Assembly: GCA_963724805.1 (NCBI GenBank)
Contig: CAVRWA010000014.1
Span: 186,001 to 250,000 of the forward strand
Source: CAVQZA01 sp963724805
GTDB taxonomy: Bacteria; Actinomycetota; Thermoleophilia; Gaiellales; Gaiellaceae
Length of the DNA: 64,000 bases
Direction of reading: 5' to 3'
In this document: positions 9,480 to 16,168 of the stretch, in pieces
Layout: every line of letters begins with the position of its first letter
How positions within the stretch are numbered: position 1 is the stretch's first letter
Made by a program: the position numbers and the translations under genes
Notes under the pieces: model-generated
Told to the model about the DNA's origin: nothing
Database searches by the model: none
What the model saw: the letters and a program-made list of their open reading frames with translations, nothing else

Positions 9480-10370
9480 CTACTGCTCACGGGCCGCATC
9501 GTCCTCGCCGTCCTCCTCGTCGCGCTCGCGCAGGAACTCGGTCAGCTCAGCCGCGAGCGACTCGCCCGAGGGGAGCTCCTCGGCCGCCTCGATCGCGTCG
9601 GTGCGCTGCTCGAGCTCCTCGACGTACGCCTGGGTCTCGGCGTCGCTCGAGACCGCCTCGGTCACCTGTTCGGCGTACTGGTCTGCTGCCTCCTGCAGCT
9701 CGGCCGTGTCGATCTTCGCACTGAGCAGCTCCCCGAGCTTGTCGCAGAGCGCGAGCGCCGCGCGCGGGCTGGGGGCGAGTGAAACGTAGTGCGGCACGGC
9801 CGCCCAGATCGAGACCGACGCGATGCCGGCGCGGCGGCACGCGTCGTGGAGCGTGCCGACGATTCCCGTCGGCCCCTCGTAGCGGGACGGCTGCAGGTCG
9901 AGCGCCTCGATCAGGTGCGGATCGCTCGCGCTCGCGGTCACCGGCGACGGCCGTGTGTGCGGTACGTCCGCGAGCAACGAGCCCATCGTCACCGCCAGCT
10001 CGACCTGGAAATCGGTCGCGAGCCCGACGACGAGATCCGAGAACGAGCGCCAGCGCAGGTTCGGCTCGATCCCGAGCAACAGCACGGCATCACGATCCGT
10101 GCCCGGCACGCGCGTGTAGTAGAAGGCGTTTTCCGGCCAGTCGATCCGCCGCGTCAGCCCTTCGATGAGCGAGACGTGCGGCCGCGTCGCCTGGAAGTCG
10201 TAGAACTCCTCCGGATCGATCTCGGCGAAGCGAGTCGCGTCCCAGGCGCGCGCCAGGTAGCCGCCGGCGAGCGAGGCGCCCTGGCCGCCGTCGTTCCAGC
10301 CGCGGAAGGCGGTGATCAGCACCGGCCGATCGAGGGACGGCCGCTCGAAGATGCGAAGCTCGTCCGCCAT
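9480..10370 (-). CDS. PAC2 family protein
   Basis: A 296-residue PAC2-family protein (proteasome-assembly-chaperone-2-like fold), common in actinobacteria but of unclear role. The N-terminus carries the family signature of a strand followed by FRGWNDGGQGAS. The core has alternating strands and a central GIVGTLHDACRRAGI segment. The last 60 residues are a strongly acidic, coiled-coil-like tail. It is the last gene of a minus-strand series selD-ctaA-PAC2, with 9 bases separating it from ctaA. Its link to heme A or selenium metabolism is not evident and may be only transcriptional. Confidence 0.85.
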   Translation of the reverse strand: MADELRIFERPSLDRPVLITAFRGWNDGGQGASLAGGYLARAWDATRFAEIDPEEFYDFQATRPHVSLIEGLTRRIDWPENAFYYTRVPGTDRDAVLLLGIEPNLRWRSFSDLVVGLATDFQVELAVTMGSLLADVPHTRPSPVTASASDPHLIEALDLQPSRYEGPTGIVGTLHDACRRAGIASVSIWAAVPHYVSLAPSPRAALALCDKLGELLSAKIDTAELQEAADQYAEQVTEAVSSDAETQAYVEELEQRTDAIEAAEELPSGESLAAELTEFLRERDEEDGEDDAAREQ

Positions 10371-10379
10371 CTCCTCAGT

Positions 10380-11309
10380 CTACGGATGCGGCCGCAGCCA
10401 GGCGATCGGCCGGTAGAGAAGGGTCACGAGGCCCACGATCCCCGCCCAGACGAGTGCGGCGAGGAAGACGTGCACGAGCACGAGGCCCCAGGGGAGGTGC
10501 GTTCGATACTGGAGCTCGCCGACCACGATCTGCACCGCGAGCAGCCCCGTGAGCGCGAGCGCGAGCCCGAACAGCCGGGGCGATCGCTCCCGCCGTGACC
10601 AGAGCGCCCCGAGGAGCCAGACGAACGCCGCGGTGAAGGCCGCGACGATGTAGGCGTGCGTCTGCAGCGAGGGCTCGAAGCTGCCGAACCGCTTCACGTC
10701 CTCCCCTCCCGAATGCGGGCCTGCCGCCGTGGCGAACGTGCCGCTGACGACCAGCACCCCGGCAGCGCCGGCGAACACGAGCCCGATCCGCCGCAGCCGG
10801 AGCGGCACGAGCGGCGGCACCGCCCCGAGCTCCAGCCGGAGCGCCTCGACGAGCAGGACGACACCGCCGGCGAGCACGACCGCCGAGAGCAGCAGGTGCG
10901 TCATCACGATCAGCGGATGGAGATGGAGCTTGACCGTGATCAGGCCGAGCGGCGCCTGGGCAAGCGTGCCGAGGAAGACGCCGAGCGCGAGCAGGCGTGC
11001 GCCGCGCACCAGGCCGGGCGTCCGCAGGGCGGCGAGCCAAGCGACCAGCGTCACCACGATCGTGATGAAGGCGACGACCCGGTTCGAGAACTCGATGAAC
11101 GAGTGGTAGCCGTTCGACGGGAACGGGTCGCCCGCGGTGCAGCCGGGCCAGTGCTCGCAGCCGAGCCCCGAGCCCGTGAGGCGCACCGCCGCGCCCGTGC
11201 CGACGATCAGCCAGAGCATCACCGCCGACGCGAGCGCGACCCGCCTGAATGCCGTCGGCGAGAGCGAGAGCCCCCGGACACGCTGGAGCTGCGTCGACTC
11301 GACGTGCAC
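10380..11309 (-). CDS. ctaA: Heme A synthase (CtaA/Cox15)
   Basis: Integral membrane enzyme that oxidises the C8 methyl of heme O to make heme A for aa3-type cytochrome oxidase. It has 309 residues with eight predicted helices. The extracytoplasmic Cys pair (LGCEHWPGCTAG) is typical of CtaA. Heme-ligand His residues lie in HSFIEFSNRV, VMTHLLL, QTHAYIV and LVHVFLA. A GTG start at 11309 leaves 4 bases after the selD stop, indicating one operon. This implies that the organism respires aerobically, although the oxidase subunits lie outside the window. Confidence 0.93.
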   Translation of the reverse strand: MHVESTQLQRVRGLSLSPTAFRRVALASAVMLWLIVGTGAAVRLTGSGLGCEHWPGCTAGDPFPSNGYHSFIEFSNRVVAFITIVVTLVAWLAALRTPGLVRGARLLALGVFLGTLAQAPLGLITVKLHLHPLIVMTHLLLSAVVLAGGVVLLVEALRLELGAVPPLVPLRLRRIGLVFAGAAGVLVVSGTFATAAGPHSGGEDVKRFGSFEPSLQTHAYIVAAFTAAFVWLLGALWSRRERSPRLFGLALALTGLLAVQIVVGELQYRTHLPWGLVLVHVFLAALVWAGIVGLVTLLYRPIAWLRPHP

Positions 11310-11313
11310 GGGC

Positions 11314-12354
11314 TCAGGCTAGCGTGACGCCCGCGCCGGCGCCGACACTGCCGATCCGCCGGAGAAAGAGCCCGCGAGAGGCGAATGCCCCCTCGAGCGT
11401 GAGGGAGCGATCGGCCGGGAGCGAGACGAGCAGCCCACCCGAGGTCTGCGGGTCGTAGCCGAGCGCGAGCAGCTCGCCGGACACTTCGCCCGTGTCGACG
11501 TGCGCCGCCGCGAACTCGCGGTTTCGCGGATCGCCTCCGGTCCGCTCGCCGGCGCGTGCCACCTCGAGCGCGCCGTCGAGCGCGGGCCAGCGCGCGGGCT
11601 CGAGGCGCAGCTCGACGCCGCTTCGCTCTGCCATCTCGTGCGCGTGGCCGAGCAGGCCGAAGCCGGTCACGTCGGTGACCGCGTTGGGCTCGAACGGCCG
11701 CAGCACGTCGGCCGCCTCGCGGTTGAGAGTCCGCATCCACTCGACCGCGCCCGCGAGCTCCCTGTCGCCGCCGAGGCCCCGCTTGACGCCGTGGAGGACG
11801 AGCCCGGTGCCGAGCGGCTTCGTGAGGAAGAGCGCGTCGCCCGGCTGCGCACCGTTCTTCGGCCAGATCCCGGAAGGATGGACGGTGCCGACCACTGCGA
11901 GCCCGTACTTCGGCTCGGGGTCGCGGATCGTGTGGCCGCCGGCGAGCAGGGCTCCCGCCGCGCGCACCTGCGAGTCGGCGGCGGCGAAGACGGCGGCGAG
12001 CGTCTCGACCGGAAGCTCCTCGGGGAAGGCGGCGATCGAGAGCGCGAGCAGCGGCGAGCCACCCATCGCGAACACGTCGTTGAGCGCGTTCGTGGCCGCG
12101 ATCGCGCCGAAATCGGCGGGGTCGTCCACGAGCGGCGGGAAGAAGTCGAGCGTGAAGATGAGCGCACGCTCGTCGTCGAGCTTGTACACGGCCGCGTCGT
12201 CGGCGGGCGCGAGCCCGACGAGCAGATTCTCGGCCTCGACCGGGACGAAGCCCGCGAGAAGAGTCTCGAGCCTGGCCGCGGAGTACTTTGCAGCACAGCC
12301 GCCGGCCTTGGTCAGATCGGTGAGCCTAACTGCGCCCGCTTCCACCCGTCCCAT
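11314..12354 (-). CDS. selD: Selenide, water dikinase
   Basis: Makes selenophosphate from selenide and ATP, the selenium donor for selenocysteine or 2-selenouridine. It has 346 residues of the PurM/AIR-synthase fold. The catalytic Cys and Lys are present in GGCAAK (residues about 19-24), equivalent to E. coli Cys17/Lys20. The second Cys of the usual CGCK motif is replaced by Ala, a variation seen in active enzymes. Later metal and nucleotide motifs include DDAAVY, TNALNDVFAMGG, GGHTI and TDVTGFGLLGH. No selA, selB, selC or ybbB gene lies in this window, so the user of the selenophosphate is unknown. Confidence 0.95.
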   Translation of the reverse strand: MGRVEAGAVRLTDLTKAGGCAAKYSAARLETLLAGFVPVEAENLLVGLAPADDAAVYKLDDERALIFTLDFFPPLVDDPADFGAIAATNALNDVFAMGGSPLLALSIAAFPEELPVETLAAVFAAADSQVRAAGALLAGGHTIRDPEPKYGLAVVGTVHPSGIWPKNGAQPGDALFLTKPLGTGLVLHGVKRGLGGDRELAGAVEWMRTLNREAADVLRPFEPNAVTDVTGFGLLGHAHEMAERSGVELRLEPARWPALDGALEVARAGERTGGDPRNREFAAAHVDTGEVSGELLALGYDPQTSGGLLVSLPADRSLTLEGAFASRGLFLRRIGSVGAGAGVTLA

Positions 12355-12443
12355 GCTAGATGGGCGGTGCCGTGCACGGGTATGTCTGAGTCATCAGCCG
12401 GACGCGGGCAGGCGTGGCGTCAACCATCCAGGGGAGGGTTCGT

Positions 12444-12480
12444 CCGGCGGCGCGGCGGCCGAGGCCGCCGACGCCGCCGG
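12444..12480. repeat. Strong GC hairpin between divergent selD and SDR genes
   Basis: Two arms of 17 and 18 bases (CCGGCGGCG..GGCGGCC and its complement) pair along 17 positions with one bulged A and a minimal loop. It lies in the 217-base divergent region 12355-12571, where a terminator would not be expected. A TTGACC at 12537 and a GAGAGG ribosome site at 12562 serve the SDR gene. The hairpin's role is unknown; it may be a leader structure for selD. Confidence 0.4.
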
Positions 12481-12571
12481 GGGGAGAGGAGGAGCCTTCA
12501 CGGGTCCTCCAGACGCAAGTTTGACACAGCAGCCACTTGACCTTCCAGCGGAGAGCCCGTAGAGAGGCACC

Positions 12572-13264
12572 ATGCAGAAGGCGGCGCTCGTCACCGGCGG
12601 CTCGTCCGGGATCGGCCTCGCGCTCGCGCGCATGCTGCGCGACGAAGGCTACGCGCTCACGCTCGTCTCGCGCACGGCCGCAAAGGTCGAGGCCGCAGCG
12701 GCCGACCTCGACGCGGTCGCAGTCGCCGCCGACGTGTCCAGCGAGGAGGACTGCGAGCGGGCGCTCGCCGCGCACACCGAGAGCCACGGCCGCCTCGACG
12801 TGCTCGTGAACTCGGCCGGGCTCGGGATCGGCGGGCGCATCGAGGACATGACCGCCAAGCAGTGGGATCTCCAGTTCGGGGTCAACCTGCGCGGCCTCTT
12901 CCTCCTGACGCGCGGCGCGATCCCGCTCCTGCGCGAGACGCGCGGCCACATCGTCAACCTCGCCTCGATCGCGGGCACCCTGCCGACTCCGGCGCTCGCC
13001 GCATACGGCGCGACGAAGGCGGCAGTGATCTCGTTCACCCGCTCCCTGAACGCCGAGCTGGACGGCGACGGCGTGCGTGCGCTCGCCCTCTGCCCGGCCT
13101 TCGTCGACACGCCCATGGCTGCGTGGGCCCCTATCCCCGGCGAGCAGATGATCCGGCCGGAGGACTGCGCAGAGCTCGTCCGGGCCGTGCTCCGGCTCAG
13201 TCCGTACGCGCGGGTGCCGCAGATCGTGATCGAGCGTCTCGGCGCGGGTGACCTGCCCGGCTAG
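12572..13264 (+). CDS. Short-chain dehydrogenase/reductase
   Basis: NAD(P)-dependent oxidoreductase of the classical SDR family, 230 residues. The cofactor motif TGGSSGIG is at residues 9-16, the NSAG stabilising motif near 80, and the catalytic YxxxK (YGATK) near 146 with the Ser of LASIAG before it. Substrate cannot be told from sequence. The SGIG start region and a single Arg-Thr after the second strand suggest NADPH preference. A GAGAGG ribosome site lies 5 bases before the ATG. Its stop shares the four bases CTAG with the stop of the opposing HTH gene. Confidence 0.88.
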   Translation: MQKAALVTGGSSGIGLALARMLRDEGYALTLVSRTAAKVEAAAADLDAVAVAADVSSEEDCERALAAHTESHGRLDVLVNSAGLGIGGRIEDMTAKQWDLQFGVNLRGLFLLTRGAIPLLRETRGHIVNLASIAGTLPTPALAAYGATKAAVISFTRSLNAELDGDGVRALALCPAFVDTPMAAWAPIPGEQMIRPEDCAELVRAVLRLSPYARVPQIVIERLGAGDLPG

Positions 13265-13461
13265 ATCCAGGGAGGCGGCTTGCGCCGTTGACGCGCGAGG
13301 AGCTCGTCGAGCGCGGTGCGCGGCACGAAGAGCGCCCCGCCGATGCGGACCCCTTCGAGCTTTCCCTCGTGGATCAGGCGCCGGACCGTCTGGGGATGCA
13401 CGCCGAGGAGCTCCGCGACCTCGCGGACGCTGGGCGGCCCTTCCGGATCGACGGCGCTCAC
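13261..13461 (-). CDS. Small excisionase/BldC-type HTH DNA-binding protein
   Basis: A 66-residue single-domain helix-turn-helix protein of the MerR-like excisionase/BldC class: SVREVAELLGVHPQTVRRLI recognition helices, then a wing (KLEGVRIGGALFVP) and a short basic tail. Such proteins bind operators or act as recombination directionality factors. No integrase is nearby, so a transcriptional role is more likely. The GTG at 13461 is chosen because the upstream extension is Arg-rich low-complexity read-through of the opposite strand and crosses the start of the divergent methyltransferase gene, leaving no promoter space. The stop codon overlaps the SDR stop. Confidence 0.75.
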   Translation of the reverse strand: MSAVDPEGPPSVREVAELLGVHPQTVRRLIHEGKLEGVRIGGALFVPRTALDELLARQRRKPPPWI

Positions 13462-13496
13462 ACGTGAACCATCGCACGCGTTAGGTTTCGCTCGCG

Positions 13497-14174
13497 ATGC
13501 CGGGCTTTCTCGGTACCCATACGGACGCGCTCGCCGTCCTCGTCGCCTCGATCGTCGCCGGCGGCCTGCTCGAATGGATCGTGACCCTCCGGGAACGGGC
13601 GGCGACGACGCTGCCCTCGCGTCCCGGCGCGGCGGCCTACGCCCGGCTAGCGCTCGCGACCCTCGGCGAGGTGACGCTGACACGGACGAGCGGGAGCGCC
13701 CCGGAGGACCGCGGGACGAAACGGCTGATCGTCGTCTCGGCGGCGGCAGCGCTCCTGCTGGCCGTGCTCGCCGCCCGCCGCGTGCCCTCCCTGGCGCTGC
13801 CGGGCACCGGCTGGGGCTGGTTCGTGCTCGGCCTTGCGCTCGTGTGGGCCGGGTTCGCCCTCAGGATCTGGGCGATCGCCACGCTCGGGCGCTTCTTCCG
13901 CCGGGTGGTGGTCGTACAGGACGCGCACGTCGTCGTGCGGACAGGCCCCTACCGGCTCATCCGCCATCCGGCATACGCCGGCAACCTGCTGCTGTACGGG
14001 GGGCTCGGCTTCGCGCTCGGGAACCTGCTCTCCCTGGCCGTGCTGATCGTCCTTCCCGTTGCAGGCCATGCGCCGCGGATCCGCGTGGAAGAGGCCGAGC
14101 TCACGCGGGGGCTCGGCGAGCCCTATCGTCAGTACGCCGAGGAGACATCACGCCTCGTGCCCGGAGTCTGGTGA
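13497..14174 (+). CDS. Isoprenylcysteine carboxyl methyltransferase-like membrane protein
   Basis: Integral membrane methyltransferase-like protein of the ICMT/PEMT superfamily, 225 residues with five or six predicted helices. The C-terminal half carries the family SAM-binding signature: RTGPYRLIRHPAYAGN, a short helix pair, then EEAELTRGLGEPYRQYAEE and a conserved basic/aromatic end. Bacterial members methylate lipids or small molecules; the substrate here is unknown. Transcribed divergently from the small HTH gene with 35 bases between starts, which could therefore regulate it. Confidence 0.8.
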   Translation: MPGFLGTHTDALAVLVASIVAGGLLEWIVTLRERAATTLPSRPGAAAYARLALATLGEVTLTRTSGSAPEDRGTKRLIVVSAAAALLLAVLAARRVPSLALPGTGWGWFVLGLALVWAGFALRIWAIATLGRFFRRVVVVQDAHVVVRTGPYRLIRHPAYAGNLLLYGGLGFALGNLLSLAVLIVLPVAGHAPRIRVEEAELTRGLGEPYRQYAEETSRLVPGVW

Positions 14175-14273
14175 GACTCAACGAGGGGCCGGGCCTCCCA
14201 GGAGGGAGGATCGATGCGTTACGAATCTTCCCCGCAGTGCGGGCGTCCACGGGCCTCCTTGACGCCATGAGCC

Positions 14274-14289
14274 CGGGACGCGCGTCCCG
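14274..14289. terminator. Palindromic terminator-like hairpin
   Basis: A perfect 16-base palindrome (CGGGACGC/GCGTCCCG) lies between the convergent methyltransferase gene and the micropeptide gene, 2 bases beyond the latter's stop. It could stop transcription from both sides. There is no T-run, as is common in very GC-rich genomes. Confidence 0.45.
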
Positions 14290-14291
14290 AA

Positions 14292-14432
14292 TTAGCCGTT
14301 GCCAGTGGAAAAGCCGCTGTCGCCGCTTGCGAAACCCGCGACGTGCGCGATCGGGAACCTGCACACCGACGCCACGTAGAACGCAAACACTGATGCGATC
14401 ACCAGTAGGTAGATGAGACGAGCCTTCGACAT
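14292..14432 (-). CDS. Candidate exported signalling micropeptide (46 residues)
   Basis: A short gene directly after the XRE-TPR regulator gene (28 bases gap, same strand). It has the strongest ribosome site in the window (AAAGGAGGTG, 7 bases spacing). The product starts MSKAR and has a hydrophobic helix (LIYLLVIASVFAFYVASV). It then ends in a small-residue, Gly/Ser-rich tail of about 22 residues containing CRFPIAHVAGF. A signal-peptidase-compatible site (V-A-S) lies near residue 22. Arrangement and shape match propeptides of RRNPP quorum systems, in which a TPR receptor gene is followed by a short exported peptide. Alternative: a small membrane protein. No function is proven. Confidence 0.6.
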   Translation of the reverse strand: MSKARLIYLLVIASVFAFYVASVCRFPIAHVAGFASGDSGFSTGNG

Positions 14433-14437
14433 ATGAA

Positions 14438-14447
14438 CACCTCCTTT
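14438..14447 (-). promoter_or_regulatory. Near-perfect Shine-Dalgarno of the micropeptide gene
   Basis: AAAGGAGGTG on the minus strand matches the anti-Shine-Dalgarno over ten bases and sits at ideal spacing from the ATG at 14432. Most genes here have weak or no such site, so this gene is set up for high translation relative to the upstream regulator. Confidence 0.7.
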
Positions 14448-14460
14448 CGTGTCTGTTTGG

Positions 14461-15810
14461 TTAGAAGCGGAAGTCCTGGAGAGCCTCGGCGGCGGTGCGA
14501 TACAGCCGCGCCGCCGTGCGATCGTCGCCGCGGGCCGCGGCCAGATCGCCCTGTGCGACCCACGCGGCCGCCCGGTGGCTGGCCGACGAGAGCTGGTCGA
14601 AGCTCGCGGCCGCGTCACGGAAGGCGTCTTCGGCCTCGTCGAGGCGGCCGACCTCGAGCAGCGCGCGCCCGAGGACGAGCTGCGCGTTACCGATCTCGTC
14701 GAGGTAGTCCTCACGGCCGTCGAGGAGCCGCAGCGCGTGCCGCGCCTGCTCCTCGGCCAGCTCCTGGTCTCCCATGCGCAGGTGCACCTGGGCGAGCGAG
14801 GAGACGGCACGGGCCGCGTCGGCGTCGTTGCCGACCTCGAGCGCGACGCGGAACGAATCCTTGAGCAGCGACTCCGCGTCCTCCGGCTTCCCGAGCAGCA
14901 GGTTGAGGCCGCCGAGGTTGTTCAGGAGCCGGCCGACGCTCTCGAGGCTCGAAACCTCCTCGTACTGCGTCCTCGCGCGCTCGGCGTACGTGCGCGCGAG
15001 CACCCAGTGGCCCTGGCGCTCGGCGACGATCGATGCCTGGAAGTTCGCGTTCGCGAGCGCGCGGCGGTCGTCGAGCGCCTCCGCGAGCTCGAGCGCGCCC
15101 TCCGCGTCCTCCCGCGCCGCCTCGAAGTCGCGCATGTGCCGGTAGCCGCGCGAGCGCCAGTTGAGAATGTCCGAACGGAGACGGTCACACGGAAGGCCCG
15201 AGCGCTCGGCGAGCGAGAGCGACTCGGTGAGCAGGGCGATCGAGGTCTGGATGCTCGAGAGCTTGAAACGGCAGACGCCGAACATGAAGAGCACCTCGGC
15301 ACGCTCGACGTCCGAGAACGGCGGCGCCTCGACAATCGTGCGGACGCGCGCGAGCACGTCGAGCGCCTCGCGCACCTCGCCGAGCCGTGACTTCACCTTG
15401 GCGTCGTCGAGGAGCATCCGAGCCTCGAGCTCGATCACCCCGGTCGCCTGCACGGCCGTACGGACGTTCCCGATCTCCTCGGCGGCCTCGGTGACCGCAT
15501 CGGACTCGAGCAGCGCCTCGACGCGCGCGAGCGCCGACTCGACCCGACCACGCTCGTCGGTGGAGACGCCGTTTGCCAGGAAGCCTGCGTCGACGCCGAG
15601 CCGCGCTGCGAGCCACTCGACGGTCTCGCCGGTCGGGCGCGTCTTCCCGCGCTCGATCTGGCTCACGTACTCCTTCGAGAAGCGCTCACCCGCGAGCTCG
15701 GTCTGCGTCAGCCCCGCCGAGACGCGAAGCTGGCGGAGACGCTCGCCAAGCCGGATCGAGCCCGGCTGGGCGGCACTGGTGCGGATGCGGATGCGGGTTT
15801 CTGGATTCAC
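14461..15810 (-). CDS. XRE-family HTH regulator with C-terminal TPR array
   Basis: 449-residue regulator. Residues about 20-75 are an XRE/Cro-type helix-turn-helix (RLGERLRQLRVSAGLTQTEL, then SKEYVSQIERGKTRPT). The rest, about 85-449, is a continuous helical array with repeated TPR patterns. This HTH plus TPR layout is that of peptide-responsive RRNPP regulators (Rgg, PlcR, NprR, PrgX, AimR class) and of some actinobacterial developmental regulators. No enzymatic motif is seen. The gene is preceded by an unusually AT-richer dyad-bearing region and followed by the micropeptide gene, so a receptor-ligand pair is a reasonable inference, not a demonstrated fact. Confidence 0.85.
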   Translation of the reverse strand: MNPETRIRIRTSAAQPGSIRLGERLRQLRVSAGLTQTELAGERFSKEYVSQIERGKTRPTGETVEWLAARLGVDAGFLANGVSTDERGRVESALARVEALLESDAVTEAAEEIGNVRTAVQATGVIELEARMLLDDAKVKSRLGEVREALDVLARVRTIVEAPPFSDVERAEVLFMFGVCRFKLSSIQTSIALLTESLSLAERSGLPCDRLRSDILNWRSRGYRHMRDFEAAREDAEGALELAEALDDRRALANANFQASIVAERQGHWVLARTYAERARTQYEEVSSLESVGRLLNNLGGLNLLLGKPEDAESLLKDSFRVALEVGNDADAARAVSSLAQVHLRMGDQELAEEQARHALRLLDGREDYLDEIGNAQLVLGRALLEVGRLDEAEDAFRDAAASFDQLSSASHRAAAWVAQGDLAAARGDDRTAARLYRTAAEALQDFRF

Positions 15811-15828
15811 TGCGGCGGCTCGCTTGAA

Positions 15829-15886
15829 GTGAAGCTGTTAGTTCACCTAAGTGCAAGTCGGTTCCCTTGGGCATCACCCAAAAGGG
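15829..15886. promoter_or_regulatory. Dyad symmetries upstream of the XRE-TPR gene
   Basis: Two inverted repeats lie in the divergent region: GTGAA-N8-TTCAC at 15829-15846, and CCCTTGGG/CCCAAAAGGG at 15864-15886 containing TTGGG-N5-CCCAA. The first starts 19 bases before the regulator start and is a good candidate for its own operator. The stretch is visibly richer in A and T than neighbouring DNA. Confidence 0.5.
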
Positions 15887-15946
15887 GCATTTTCGCAGGG
15901 AAAACCCAGTGAAGTAGCCATTTTCAAAATCACTTGACTGGGGTAC

Positions 15947-15976
15947 TTGACGGACCTGGGAGAGCACGCCTATAGT
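15947..15976 (+). promoter_or_regulatory. Sigma-70-like promoter reading away from the regulator
   Basis: TTGACG at 15947-15952, an 18-base spacer and TATAGT at 15971-15976 form one of the best vegetative-type promoters in the window. The -35 is part of a direct repeat, ACTTGAC at 15932-15938 and 15945-15951 (13-base period), which may bind a regulator. It points into a stretch with no protein gene on the plus strand. Confidence 0.6.
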
Positions 15977-15982
15977 GAGCCC

Positions 15983-16150
15983 ACTTGCAGCCGGGCCGGA
16001 CGCCAGGTCAGGATGCAGGGGGAGCGCCGCAGTCGGGCGACAGAAGATCCGGAGGCGTGGCTGGGCCGCAGAGCCACAACCGCCGGATCGTCACCCAAAG
16101 TGTGGCGATCCTCTTCGAAGGATCGACCCCCGGGGCCGCAGCCGGGGGTC
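15983..16150 (+). ncRNA. Putative structured small RNA
   Basis: Expected transcript of about 170 bases from the promoter at 15947 to the hairpin at 16125-16150. It contains no convincing coding frame. It folds into successive hairpins: GATCCGG (16046-16052) with CCGGATC (16083-16089), closing over TGGCT/AGCCA; CGATCCT (16106-16112) with AGGATCG (16119-16125) around a TTCG-containing loop; then the terminal stem. I tested it by eye against c-di-GMP, c-di-AMP, SRP and 6S consensus cores and found no match. The start is estimated from the -10 box. The 358-base gene-free stretch 15811-16168 is otherwise accounted for by the dyads and promoter. Confidence 0.4.
16125..16150. terminator. Bidirectional terminator hairpin
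   Basis: GACCCCCGG pairs with CCGGGGGTC (9 pairs, 8-base loop). It lies 19 bases beyond the stop of the TetR gene on the minus strand and ends the putative small RNA on the plus strand. No T-run follows on either side. Confidence 0.55.
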
Positions 16151-16168
16151 TCCTTCGTGGTCCGACGC

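Noticed and set aside
12355..12571. Possible selenocysteine tRNA next to selD
   Set aside because: I looked for an 8-pair acceptor, a TCA anticodon loop and a T-arm on both strands. A CCTTCAC loop exists, but position 37 and the flanking stems do not fit.
14214..14270. 18-codon frame with a GGAGGGAGG site after the methyltransferase gene
   Set aside because: Very short, no hydrophobic or other design, and ends just before a terminator; could be chance in GC-rich DNA.
15983..16150. c-di-GMP-I, c-di-AMP, SRP or 6S RNA identity for the putative small RNA
   Set aside because: None of the conserved core strings or helices I know for these families is present.
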